Source: Gammaproteobacteria bacterium (lineage in GTDB: Bacteria; Pseudomonadota; Gammaproteobacteria; Nitrosococcales; Methylophagaceae). From it: a DNA stretch of 8,397 nucleotides. The translations under genes were made by a program, and so were the position numbers. The notes below the pieces were generated by a model. That model made no database searches, was not told the origin of the DNA, and was given only the letters and a program-made list of their open reading frames with translations. The stretch lies in assembly GCA_002402245.1 (NCBI GenBank), contig NVVP01000028.1, positions 15,323 through 23,719 of the forward strand. Reading direction: 5' to 3'. This document shows, in pieces, positions 1-7,234 of the stretch. Positions within the stretch are counted from its first letter, which is position 1. Each line of letters opens with the position of its first letter.

Positions 1-510
1 TTTATTAGCCGCTTCATTCTGACGAGTAAGTTTGGTCGCTTATTATTAGCTATGCGAGATAAAGAAGATAGGGTCAGGTTTTCGGGTTATGACGTGGCCA
101 ATTTTAAAGTATTTATATTTTGTGTCTCTGCGGCTATAGCGGCTATTGGTGGGGCTATGTTTACTCTACAGGTAGGTTTCATGTCACCCTCATTTGTCGG
201 TATTGTGCCTTCAATTGAAATGATAATTTTTGCAGCAGTAGGGGGACGGATGTCATTAATTGGTGTGGTCTACGGCACATTGTTAGTGAATTATGGCAAG
301 ACGGTATTTTCAGAAACATTCCCTGAAATCTGGTTGTTCTTAATGGGGGGCTTATTTATTGCGGTGGTGATGTTCTTTCCGAATGGCCTGGCTGGAATTT
401 GGGATACATACGGTAAAAAACAGCTTGGCAGAATAGTTAACTCTCGATTTATAACGATGGCTAAAGCATGGCTAGGTAGTAAATATAGATTGGTGAGAGA
501 AGGTAAATGA
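1..510 (+). CDS. urtC: UrtC, urea ABC transporter permease (C-terminal part, 5' truncated by window)
   Basis: This is one of the two membrane subunits of the high-affinity urea ABC transporter UrtABCDE, in the inner membrane. The reading frame is open from base 1, so the start lies upstream; 169 residues remain, about half of the usual UrtC length. The fragment begins with a cytoplasmic loop containing RDKEDRVRFSGYDV, close to the RDAE-R-RFSGY loop typical of branched-chain amino acid/urea permeases. Three hydrophobic stretches follow at about fragment residues 36-57, 70-97 and 108-127, the middle one with the conserved AVGGR-SLIG pattern. The last 40 or so residues are a polar, basic cytoplasmic tail. 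Two ATPase genes of the UrtD and UrtE types and urease genes follow, which favours urea over amino acids as substrate. The family assignment is strong; the substrate rests on sequence motifs and context. Confidence 0.93.
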   Translation, partial: FISRFILTSKFGRLLLAMRDKEDRVRFSGYDVANFKVFIFCVSAAIAAIGGAMFTLQVGFMSPSFVGIVPSIEMIIFAAVGGRMSLIGVVYGTLLVNYGKTVFSETFPEIWLFLMGGLFIAVVMFFPNGLAGIWDTYGKKQLGRIVNSRFITMAKAWLGSKYRLVREGK

Positions 511-524
511 ACATTACTTCGCTG

Positions 525-554
525 CAATTAACTACAGCTCAATTAACTTCAGCT
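525..554 (+). repeat. 15-bp tandem repeat between urtC and urtD
   Basis: Two directly abutting copies of CAATTAACTWCAGCT lie at 525-539 and 540-554 and differ at one base (A534 versus T549). A shorter, decayed third copy may be present just before them at 512-523. The repeat fills most of the 66-bp gap between the urtC stop and the urtD start and ends 8 bp before the urtD ribosome binding site. It could be a simple slippage duplication, a spacer or a paired binding site; the sequence does not decide. Confidence 0.8.
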
Positions 555-576
555 TATCTGATAAGGAATATATGTC

Positions 577-1323
577 ATGAGCAGTAATACCGATTTCGCC
601 TTGGCCATTGAAGATTTAACCGTTTCATTTGATGGTTTTAAGGCAGTAGATAATTTAAACCTTTATGTTGATACCAACGAATTAAGGGTGATTATTGGGC
701 CTAATGGGGCAGGAAAAACCACACTGCTGGATTTAATTTGTGGCAAAACAAAATCGACAGCAGGCAGTATTAAATTTAACAACAAAGAGCTTTCTACTCT
801 TTCTGAACATCAAATTGTACATGCCGGTGTGGGCCGTAAATTTCAGACGCCTTCTATTTATGAAAACCTATCTGTTTATGACAATCTTGAGGTGTCATAT
901 CCCAAAGGACGGAGTGTCTTTGGCTCATTAATGTTTAAAAAAACGGCGAAGGTTGATGAGCGAATTAAGGACGTAGCCAAGGAGATATTCCTAGCAGACT
1001 TTCTTGAAATGGAGGCAGCCTTACTCAGTCATGGTCAAAAACAGTGGTTAGAGATAGGCATGCTGCTTATTCAAGATCCTGAATTATTACTGCTAGATGA
1101 ACCTGTTGCGGGTATGAGTGTAAAAGAACGTGAGCAAACGGCAGAGTTATTGAAGCGTATTAGCAAAGGTCGATCGGTACTAGTGATTGAACATGATATG
1201 GATTTTGTTGCCCGAATTGCACACAAAGTGACCGTATTACATCAAGGCAAAATTCTGGCAGAGGGGGACATGCAATCAGTTCAAAGCAACCCTGATGTGA
1301 TTGAAGTTTATCTAGGACATTGA
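577..1323 (+). CDS. urtD: UrtD, urea ABC transporter ATP-binding protein
   Basis: This is a cytoplasmic ATPase of 248 residues that powers urea import together with UrtE, on the cytoplasmic face of UrtBC. Walker A is GPNGAGKT at residues 41-48. The ABC signature is LSHGQ at 150-154, the Walker B aspartate and catalytic glutamate are D174 and E175 in LLLLDEP, and the switch histidine is H206 in VIEHDMDF. The stretch LSHGQKQWLEIGMLL followed by DEPVAGM is characteristic of UrtD and separates it from the related LivG. The ATG at 577 has an AAGGA ribosome binding site at 563-567. The urtE gene begins 18 bp after the stop. Length and motifs indicate an intact gene. Confidence 0.96.
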   Translation: MSSNTDFALAIEDLTVSFDGFKAVDNLNLYVDTNELRVIIGPNGAGKTTLLDLICGKTKSTAGSIKFNNKELSTLSEHQIVHAGVGRKFQTPSIYENLSVYDNLEVSYPKGRSVFGSLMFKKTAKVDERIKDVAKEIFLADFLEMEAALLSHGQKQWLEIGMLLIQDPELLLLDEPVAGMSVKEREQTAELLKRISKGRSVLVIEHDMDFVARIAHKVTVLHQGKILAEGDMQSVQSNPDVIEVYLGH

Positions 1324-1341
1324 GTTTAAGAGGAGTTAATA

Positions 1342-2031
1342 ATGCTTGAAGTATCCGATTTACATGTGAGCTATGGGCAAAGTGAAGTTATTCATGGCAT
1401 TAGCTTTGAGGCTAAAAAAAATGAAACCTTGGCTATTATGGGCCGAAATGGCATGGGTAAAACAACTTTATTCAAGTCATTGATTGGTATTTTAGATGCG
1501 GGTCAAGGCACCATTAAAATTGATGGCCAAGATGTGACTGCTTATGAAAGTTATCAACGTGTAGCCAGTGGCATAGCTTATGTGCCACAGGGACGAATGA
1601 TTTTTCCAACCTTGAGTGTGCAAGAGAATATTGAGACGGGAATGCAAATATCGGACATTAAACAAGTACCGAAAGATATTTATGATTTGTTTCCGGTTTT
1701 ATTTGATATGCGTCATCGTAAAGGCGGTAATTTATCGGGGGGGCAGCAACAACAATTAGCAATTGCAAGGGCATTAGTGACGAATCCAAAAGTGCTTTTG
1801 TTAGATGAACCCACCGAGGGTATTCAGCCCTCTATTATTAAAGATATTGCGAATATACTTAATGATATTCAGCACACTAGAGATATAACGATTATTGTAT
1901 CTGAGCAGGTATTGAGCTTTACCCTAGCGATTGCTGATAGGTTGATAGTAATTGATTCGGGCACGTTTATTCACGAAGACCTGAGAGAAGATGTCGATGT
2001 GGAACAGATCAGTAAGTACCTATCCGTTTAA
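1342..2031 (+). CDS. urtE: UrtE, urea ABC transporter ATP-binding protein
   Basis: This is the second ATPase of the urea importer, 229 residues and cytoplasmic. Walker A is GRNGMGKT at residues 34-41, the Q-loop lies in YVPQGR around residue 83, the signature is LSGGQ at 131-135, and Walker B with the catalytic glutamate is LLLDEP at 152-157. The run LSGGQQQQLAIARAL and DEPTEGIQPSII is typical of UrtE. At the switch position there is S-E-Q (residues 187-189) instead of histidine; LivF/UrtE proteins normally have E-Q here, so this is not a defect. A strong ribosome binding site AGAGGAG at 1329-1335 precedes the ATG by six bases. The ureD gene starts 22 bp after the stop, linking the transporter to the urease genes. 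Confidence 0.96.
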   Translation: MLEVSDLHVSYGQSEVIHGISFEAKKNETLAIMGRNGMGKTTLFKSLIGILDAGQGTIKIDGQDVTAYESYQRVASGIAYVPQGRMIFPTLSVQENIETGMQISDIKQVPKDIYDLFPVLFDMRHRKGGNLSGGQQQQLAIARALVTNPKVLLLDEPTEGIQPSIIKDIANILNDIQHTRDITIIVSEQVLSFTLAIADRLIVIDSGTFIHEDLREDVDVEQISKYLSV

Positions 2032-2053
2032 ATGATGTGGTTAATAAATTAAT

Positions 2054-2896
2054 ATGAATTTATTACATAGAAAGGCTGAAATAAGCCCATCAGCATGGCT
2101 GGCCCAACTTGATCTAGGGTTTTCCTACCGACGCGATAAAACGGTGTTATCTACAAAAAGTCAGCGTGGCCCGCTAACTGTTCAAAGGGCTTTTTATCCT
2201 GAAGGGGATGTATGTCATTTATATATTCTTCATCCTCCTGGTGGCGTTGTCGGAGGTGATAGCTTAACAATTAATACCACTGTTAAGGCTAATGCATCAG
2301 CTCTATTAACTACGCCAGGCGCGACCAAGTTTTATCGAAGTCAAGGTGAAACCGCTTATCAAAATCAGAGTTTAACGGTTGCTGAAAATGCTTCATTAGA
2401 GTGGCTACCACAAGAGAATATTTATTTTTCAGGTGCACAGGTGCAGATGAGAACAGACATTGATTTAGCCGACAATGCCAGTTTAATTGCTTGGGAAACG
2501 CATTGTTTTGGGATGCCGACTAATAATGAGGCCTTTGCTGAGGGGACATTATGTTTAGATTTTTTTCTTAAACGAAATGGCATTCCTTTATTAATGGAAA
2601 AAATGCAGGTTAATGCTGACAGAGTGAGCTCAGTCACAGGCTTAAGAGGTCATTCTGTGATGGGGTTATTAGTCGCCACAGCAGCGGATAATGATGTATT
2701 AGACAAGGTAAGAGAACTGCTGATTGATGACGATGGCCATTTAATTTCTGCAACTTTAATAGATGAGTGTCTAGTGGTGCGATATTTGGGCTGTTCAACT
2801 GCAAGCTGCCGGCAATTATTTATCCTTATATGGCAACGTATCCGTCCTTTTGTATTAGATCGAGAAGCGTGTCTACCGAGAATATGGGCAACATAA
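2054..2896 (+). CDS. ureD: UreD (UreH), urease accessory scaffold protein
   Basis: UreD binds apo-urease and, with UreF and UreG, forms the complex that inserts nickel into UreC. The 280-residue product has the family landmarks: RGPLTVQRAFYPEG near residues 38-51, HPPGGVVGGDSL at 60-71, TTPGATKFYRS at 86-96, EWLPQENIYF at 116-125, and the usual C-terminal ending RPFVLDREACLPRIWAT. Its length is normal for the family. The ATG at 2054 leaves a 22-bp gap after urtE and has no clear purine-rich ribosome binding site; TGTGG at 2036-2040 is the best nearby and is poor. Translation may therefore depend on the upstream gene (inference). The start is supported by the position of the conserved N-terminal block and by the normal protein length. 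Confidence 0.95.
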   Translation: MNLLHRKAEISPSAWLAQLDLGFSYRRDKTVLSTKSQRGPLTVQRAFYPEGDVCHLYILHPPGGVVGGDSLTINTTVKANASALLTTPGATKFYRSQGETAYQNQSLTVAENASLEWLPQENIYFSGAQVQMRTDIDLADNASLIAWETHCFGMPTNNEAFAEGTLCLDFFLKRNGIPLLMEKMQVNADRVSSVTGLRGHSVMGLLVATAADNDVLDKVRELLIDDDGHLISATLIDECLVVRYLGCSTASCRQLFILIWQRIRPFVLDREACLPRIWAT

Positions 2897-2913
2897 AAAA
2901 TGAGGCAATATCA

Positions 2914-3216
2914 ATGAATTTAACGCCTAGAGAAAAAGATAAATTATTACTGTTTACCGCAGGGTTATTAGCTGAAAGACGAAAGTTACGTGGGGTCAAA
3001 CTTAACCATCCTGAAGCGATAGCGTATATCAGTGCGGCTATTTTAGAAGGGGCTAGGGATGGTCAAAGTGTGGCAGCGTTAATGGATTATGGTCGAACGT
3101 TATTAAACCGTGATGATGTGATGACGGGAATTGCAGAAATGATTGATGATGTGCAAGTAGAGGCCACCTTTCCTGATGGTACCAAGCTAGTCACTGTCCA
3201 TGACCCTATTGTGTGA
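2914..3216 (+). CDS. ureA: UreA, urease gamma subunit
   Basis: This is the smallest structural subunit of urease, which assembles with UreB and UreC as (UreABC)3 in the cytoplasm. The product is exactly 100 residues and starts MNLTPREKDKLLLFTAGLLA, very close to the Klebsiella UreA N-terminus. The ending VEATFPDGTKLVTVHDPIV is the usual C-terminus. GAGG at 2902-2905 sits eight bases before the ATG at 2914 and supports this start. The same frame stays open upstream to 2767, but that extension runs inside ureD and is not coding. The gap to ureD is 17 bp, and the gap to ureB is 28 bp. Confidence 0.97.
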   Translation: MNLTPREKDKLLLFTAGLLAERRKLRGVKLNHPEAIAYISAAILEGARDGQSVAALMDYGRTLLNRDDVMTGIAEMIDDVQVEATFPDGTKLVTVHDPIV

Positions 3217-3244
3217 TGGCTATATTAGCTAAGGAGCGTAAATC

Positions 3245-3571
3245 ATGATTCCAGGTGAAATAGTGGTCGCCAAGGGAAATATCGAGATAAATTCAGGCCG
3301 AGATACTGTTCTAGTTACAGTCGCTAATCAAGGTGATAGGCCTATTCAAGTCGGATCTCATTATCATTTTTTTGAAACTAATCCTGCATTAGAATTTGAT
3401 CGTAATAAAACCTATGGTTTCAGGCTGAATATTGCTGCAGGCACGGCGGTACGATTTGAGCCAGGACAGGCACGTGAGGTTGAATTAGTTGCTTATGCGG
3501 GAGACAGAGAAGTATATGGCTTTAACGCCAAAGTAATGGGTAAATTGGAGTTTCATCATGGCAATGATTAG
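3245..3571 (+). CDS. ureB: UreB, urease beta subunit
   Basis: This is the second structural subunit of cytoplasmic urease, 108 residues. It begins MIPGEIVV and contains the conserved blocks DRPIQVGSHYHF at about residues 31-42, NPALEFDR at 46-53, and GTAVRFEPGQAREVELV at 66-82, all standard for bacterial UreB. The ribosome binding site AAGGAG at 3231-3236 is ideal for the ATG at 3245. The last 14 bases, including the stop at 3569-3571, overlap the start of ureC, which probably couples translation of the beta and alpha subunits and keeps their amounts equal (inference). The gene is intact. Confidence 0.97.
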   Translation: MIPGEIVVAKGNIEINSGRDTVLVTVANQGDRPIQVGSHYHFFETNPALEFDRNKTYGFRLNIAAGTAVRFEPGQAREVELVAYAGDREVYGFNAKVMGKLEFHHGND

Positions 3572-5264
3572 CAGGCAAGCGTATATGGAAATGTATGGTC
3601 CTACGACGGGTGATCGGGTTCGATTGGGCGATACAGAACTGTGGATTAAAGTTGAGGATGATCGTACGGTTTATGGCGATGAGGTTAAATTTGGCGGTGG
3701 TAAGGTAATTCGTGATGGCATGGGCCAGAGTCAACGTTGCGATGCTGAGGTAGTTGATGTTCTCATTACCAATGCTTTAATTATGGATCATTGGGGCATT
3801 ATCAAAGCCGATGTGGGAATTAAGCAGGGGAGAATTGTAGCGATAGGTAAAGCGGGTAATCCTGATGTTCAGCAGGGCGTTGATATTATTATTGGCGCGG
3901 CGACTGAAGTGATTGCCGGCGAAGGTCAAATTTTGACTGCAGGCGGTATCGACTCACATATTCATTTCATTTGCCCTCAACAAATAGAAGAAGCCTTAAT
4001 GTCAGGTATCACCACGATGTTAGGGGGCGGAACGGGACCGGCGACAGGCACTAAAGCAACCACCTGCACACCGGGTATTTGGAATATGCATCGTATGTTG
4101 CAAGCTGCTGAAGATTTACCGGTTAATATTGGGTTTTTAGGCAAGGGCAATGCAAGTTTACCTGAACCTTTAGAGGAGCAAGTACGGGCGGGAGCTATTG
4201 GCCTTAAACTGCATGAAGATTGGGGAACAAGCCCTGCGTCTATTGATAATTGCCTATCAGTGGCTGACAAGATGGATGTGCAGGTGGCAATCCATACCGA
4301 CACGTTGAATGAGTCTGGTTTTTGTGAGGATACCTTAGCTGCAATGAAGGGACGCACCATTCATACTTATCATACTGAAGGTGCTGGTGGCGGTCATGCT
4401 CCAGATATTATTAAAGCATGTGGTGAATCCTTTGTATTACCTTCATCGACTAACCCAACACGACCTTATACGATTAATACCGTTGATGAGCATTTAGATA
4501 TGTTGATGGTATGCCATCACCTTGATCCTAATATTGCTGAAGATGTGGCCTTTTCTGAATCACGAATAAGGCGAGAAACTATTGCGGCAGAAGATATTCT
4601 GCATGATTTAGGTGCTTTTTCAATGATTTCATCAGATTCACAGGCGATGGGTCGGGTAGGCGAAACGATTACACGTACATGGCAAACAGCACATAAAATG
4701 AAAGTGCAGCGAGGCCCATTAGAAAGTGATGCCAACACGGATGCAGATAATTTTAGAGCTAAACGTTATATTGCTAAATACACCATCAACCCGGCGATTA
4801 CACATGGTATCTCACATGAAGTGGGTTCTATTGAAGTAGGTAAACTAGCTGACTTAGTGTTGTGGTCTCCCGCTTTTTTTGCCACTAAGCCTAATTTGAT
4901 TATTAAAGGCGGCATGATTGCTGCGGCTCCGATGGGCGATCCTAATGCTTCTATCCCAACGCCACAGCCGGTACATTATCGAATGATGTTCGCTAGCCTT
5001 GCGGGTGCCAGACATGCGACCAGAATGACCTTTATATCTCAAGCTGCTGCACAGGAAGGCATCGTTAACAAATTGGGTTTAAAGAGCTTGATCGGCGTGG
5101 TTAAAAATTGCCGTAATATTGGCAAGGCCGATATGGTTTTAAATGATTATCAACCTAATATTGATGTTGACCCTCAAACCTATCAAGTATGTGCTGATGG
5201 TGATGAGTTGCACTGTGAACCCGCGAGTGAACTTCCTCTTGCACAACGTTACTTTCTATTTTAA
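3558..5264 (+). CDS. ureC: UreC, urease alpha (catalytic) subunit
   Basis: This is the catalytic subunit, which hydrolyses urea to ammonia and carbamate at a two-nickel centre. The 568-residue product keeps the Klebsiella urease numbering exactly. Nickel ligands are H134 and H136 in DSHIHF, the lysine to be carbamylated is K217 in GLKLHED, and the others are H246, H272 and D360. Substrate-binding and acid-base residues H219, C319 and H320 (mobile flap, MVCHH) and R336 are all present. The ATG at 3558 has GGAG at 3547-3550, and the N-terminus MAMISRQAYMEMYGPTTGDRV matches the family start. The ATG lies inside the end of ureB. The stop is two bases before ureE. No sign of damage was found, so an active enzyme is expected once nickel is loaded. 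Confidence 0.98.
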   Translation: MAMISRQAYMEMYGPTTGDRVRLGDTELWIKVEDDRTVYGDEVKFGGGKVIRDGMGQSQRCDAEVVDVLITNALIMDHWGIIKADVGIKQGRIVAIGKAGNPDVQQGVDIIIGAATEVIAGEGQILTAGGIDSHIHFICPQQIEEALMSGITTMLGGGTGPATGTKATTCTPGIWNMHRMLQAAEDLPVNIGFLGKGNASLPEPLEEQVRAGAIGLKLHEDWGTSPASIDNCLSVADKMDVQVAIHTDTLNESGFCEDTLAAMKGRTIHTYHTEGAGGGHAPDIIKACGESFVLPSSTNPTRPYTINTVDEHLDMLMVCHHLDPNIAEDVAFSESRIRRETIAAEDILHDLGAFSMISSDSQAMGRVGETITRTWQTAHKMKVQRGPLESDANTDADNFRAKRYIAKYTINPAITHGISHEVGSIEVGKLADLVLWSPAFFATKPNLIIKGGMIAAAPMGDPNASIPTPQPVHYRMMFASLAGARHATRMTFISQAAAQEGIVNKLGLKSLIGVVKNCRNIGKADMVLNDYQPNIDVDPQTYQVCADGDELHCEPASELPLAQRYFLF

Positions 5265-5266
5265 TC

Positions 5267-5719
5267 ATGATTAATTTAATTAAAAAGATAACGGTTAGTC
5301 GGCCTGAAAATGCCACCTTAACTCTGCCATTTTCTAGCCGAGTAAAAAGTAGATTACGGGCCGTATTAGATGATGGCCGTGATGTAGGTTTATTTTTAGC
5401 ACGAGGAGAAGTCTTACAACAAGGTGATTTATTGGTCAGCGAAGCGGGTGATATTGTCAAAATAGTGGCTGCTGAAGAAACGGTGTCTATTGTGCTCTGT
5501 GATGATGCTTGTTTAATGGCAAGAGCGTGTTACCACCTTGGAAACCGTCATGTTTCTTTACAGATTAATCCAGGACGTATCCAGTATTTGCATGACCATG
5601 TTTTGGATGATATGTTGAAAATATTAGGGCTAACTGTTCTGGTAGAAAAAAGACCCTTTGAACCCGAGTCAGGTGCTTATGGTAACCAGGCCAGTAGTCA
5701 TCATTACTCTCATGCTTAA
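5267..5719 (+). CDS. ureE: UreE, urease nickel metallochaperone
   Basis: UreE is a cytoplasmic dimeric chaperone that supplies Ni2+ to the UreD-UreF-UreG-urease complex. The 150-residue product has an N-terminal peptide-binding-like domain with DGRDVGLFLARGEVLQ at about residues 36-51. The C-terminal metal domain contains CYHLGNRH with the key interface histidine H95 (equivalent to Klebsiella H96), followed by H109 and H111 in YLHDHV. The C-terminal tail has only three histidines (HHYSH, residues 145-149), far fewer than the long polyhistidine tail of Klebsiella UreE. The ATG at 5267 is two bases after the ureC stop and has no ribosome binding site, so translation is probably coupled to ureC (inference). 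Confidence 0.95.
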   Translation: MINLIKKITVSRPENATLTLPFSSRVKSRLRAVLDDGRDVGLFLARGEVLQQGDLLVSEAGDIVKIVAAEETVSIVLCDDACLMARACYHLGNRHVSLQINPGRIQYLHDHVLDDMLKILGLTVLVEKRPFEPESGAYGNQASSHHYSHA

Positions 5720-5722
5720 ATT

Positions 5723-5728
5723 AAGGAG
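5723..5728 (+). promoter_or_regulatory. Ribosome binding site of the small His-rich gene
   Basis: AAGGAG lies four bases after the ureE stop and six bases before the ATG at 5735. It is one of the best ribosome binding sites in the cluster, better than those of ureD, ureE or ureF. It is the main sequence argument that the 59-codon frame downstream is a real gene. Confidence 0.8.
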
Positions 5729-5734
5729 ATAGCA

Positions 5735-5914
5735 ATGAAAAAAACCATGCTAATTAGCCTGTTTTTACCCAGCGTCGCTTGGGCCCATCAAGACCATGGC
5801 ATCACGTTTATGGAAAATATCCATCATGTTTTAGTTCATCCTGAACATGCATGGCCATTAATCGCCTCGGCTATTTTAGTGGTGCTAGTTGCGTGGGTTC
5901 TTCATCGCCCTTGA
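5735..5914 (+). CDS. Small histidine-rich single-pass membrane protein in urease operon (59 aa)
   Basis: I do not recognise this as a named gene. The 59-residue frame starts MKKTMLISLFLPSVAWA, a short signal peptide with a likely cleavage after A17. A polar segment follows (residues 18-39) with six histidines at 18, 21, 30, 31, 35 and 38. A hydrophobic helix spans about residues 40-56, and the protein ends in H-R-P. The expected topology is N-terminal histidines in the periplasm and a tiny cytoplasmic end. The order H-x2-HG, then HH-x3-HP-x-H, recalls the N-terminal histidine pattern of HupE/UreJ nickel permeases, but the five further helices of that family are absent. It lies 15 bp after ureE and 1 bp before the preferred ureF start. 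A role in periplasmic nickel binding is inference; a nonfunctional HupE remnant is the alternative. That it is translated is well supported by the ribosome binding site and protein-like composition. Confidence 0.8.
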   Translation: MKKTMLISLFLPSVAWAHQDHGITFMENIHHVLVHPEHAWPLIASAILVVLVAWVLHRP

Positions 5915-5915
5915 G

Positions 5916-6608
5916 ATGACTATAGCCGATAAAATGATGATTGATATTAGTATCATTAGGTTGATGCAATTAGCAAGTAGTACCTTACCTGTAGGTGCTT
6001 TTACCTATTCACAAGGATTGGAATGGGCAGTAGAAAAGCAATGGATAAAAACAGAGGAAGACCTACATAATTGGCTAACCGATTTGATTAGAACTAATCT
6101 ATATTATGTGGAAATTCCATTACTGATCAGAATGTTTCAGGCATGTCAGCAGCAAGATAAAACAACGTTATCGTATTGGGTCAACATACTTATAGCCTGT
6201 CGAGAAACGAGTGAGCTTAGATTAGAAGAAAAGAACCGTGGCCGAGCGATGGTAAGAGTACTACAGTCATTAGAGCTAGATTTAGCTGAATCTTGGCAGG
6301 ATGTATTGGCAAAGTCTCAAACTGCGGGCTTTGCATTGGCAATGCATCAGTGGACTATTCCGATTGAGTTAGGCACTCAAGCTTTTGCTTGGTCATGGTT
6401 AGAGAATATGGTTATTTCTGGCGTTAAATTAATCCCATTAGGGCAAATGGCTGGGCAGCGTATTTTACGCGATCTAGCGGCTGATTTAGCATTTGCAGCT
6501 CAACAAGGATTATTACTAAAGGATGAAGATATTGGTAGTTCCTCTCCGGCTTTAGCACATGCGAGCGCATGTCATGAAATTCAGTACACCCGATTATTTA
6601 GGTCTTGA
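5916..6608 (+). CDS. ureF: UreF, urease accessory protein
   Basis: UreF binds UreD on apo-urease, recruits UreG and gates nickel transfer into UreC. From ATG 5916 the product is 230 residues, mostly helical. It contains the family blocks LQLAS-type MQLASSTLPVGAFTYSQGLE at residues 17-36, ACRETSELRLEEKNRG in the middle, IPLGQMAGQRIL towards the C-terminus, and the usual final motif YTRLFRS. The start is uncertain. ATG 5916 is one base after the stop of the small upstream gene and suits translational coupling. ATGs at 5934 and 5937 would give 224 or 223 residues, also normal. A TTG at 5889 is in frame but lies within the small gene. None has a convincing ribosome binding site. Three bases of its stop region are shared with a possible TTG of ureG, but that is not the preferred ureG start. 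Confidence 0.93.
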   Translation: MTIADKMMIDISIIRLMQLASSTLPVGAFTYSQGLEWAVEKQWIKTEEDLHNWLTDLIRTNLYYVEIPLLIRMFQACQQQDKTTLSYWVNILIACRETSELRLEEKNRGRAMVRVLQSLELDLAESWQDVLAKSQTAGFALAMHQWTIPIELGTQAFAWSWLENMVISGVKLIPLGQMAGQRILRDLAADLAFAAQQGLLLKDEDIGSSSPALAHASACHEIQYTRLFRS

Positions 6609-6622
6609 TAAAAGAGAATAAT

Positions 6623-7234
6623 ATGAATATAAAAAAATCACCTTTACGTATCGGTGTTGGCGGCCCAGTAGGTTCAGGTAAGACGGCATTACTCGATGCA
6701 TTATGTAAAACGATGCGAGATGACTATCAATTGGCGGTGGTAACCAACGATATTTATACTAAGGAAGACGCTCAGTTCTTGGTTAAAAGTGAAGCACTAT
6801 CAGCAGATCGAATTGTTGGAGTGGAGACGGGTGGCTGCCCTCATACGGCTATTCGAGAAGATGCATCGATGAATCTAGCAGCGGTGGAAGATCTTTGCCA
6901 TAGTTTTCCTGATTTAGATTTAATTTTTATTGAAAGTGGAGGGGACAATTTATCGGCCACTTTTAGCCCTGAATTAGCTGATATTACAATTTATGTAATT
7001 GATGTGGCAGAAGGTGAAAAAATACCGAGAAAAGGTGGGCCAGGTATAACGCGTTCTGACTTATTGGTGATCAATAAAATAGATTTAGCCCCTTATGTAG
7101 GTGCTTCGCTTGAGGTAATGGAAGCTGATACTAAAAGAATGCGTTCTGATAAACCTTACGTATTTACCAATCTTAAAGTAGGCCAAGGTTTATCTGATAT
7201 CGTAGGGTTTATTATTGAACAAGGCATGCTGTAA
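6623..7234 (+). CDS. ureG: UreG, urease accessory GTPase
   Basis: UreG is the SIMIBI-class GTPase that carries nickel from UreE to the urease activation complex and releases it on GTP hydrolysis. From ATG 6623 the product is 203 residues. The P-loop is GPVGSGKT at residues 14-21, the nickel-binding CPH motif is C72-P73-H74 in ETGGCPH, ESGGDN is at 104-109, and the guanine-specificity motif NKID is at 151-154. The length matches the family. An in-frame TTG at 6605 would add six residues, but the ATG is better placed, with AAGAGA just upstream (6612-6617). It is the last recognisable gene of the urease cluster; 14 bp separate it from ureF. Confidence 0.97.
   Translation: MNIKKSPLRIGVGGPVGSGKTALLDALCKTMRDDYQLAVVTNDIYTKEDAQFLVKSEALSADRIVGVETGGCPHTAIREDASMNLAAVEDLCHSFPDLDLIFIESGGDNLSATFSPELADITIYVIDVAEGEKIPRKGGPGITRSDLLVINKIDLAPYVGASLEVMEADTKRMRSDKPYVFTNLKVGQGLSDIVGFIIEQGML

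Noticed and set aside
1830..1930. UrtE lacks the switch histidine after Walker B
   Set aside because: S-E-Q at this position is normal for LivF/UrtE-type ATPases, so it is not evidence of inactivation.
2767..2913. In-frame upstream extension of ureA (49 extra residues)
   Set aside because: It runs inside the conserved C-terminus of ureD in another frame; UreA is 100 residues in the family, and ATG 2914 has GAGG at the right distance.
3977..4360. 127-residue minus-strand frame inside ureC
   Set aside because: It is a shadow of the strongly conserved ureC coding frame, with no start signal or recognisable domain.
5155..5460. 101-residue minus-strand frame across the ureC-ureE junction
   Set aside because: It overlaps two well-supported genes on the opposite strand and its translation has no domain or signal features.
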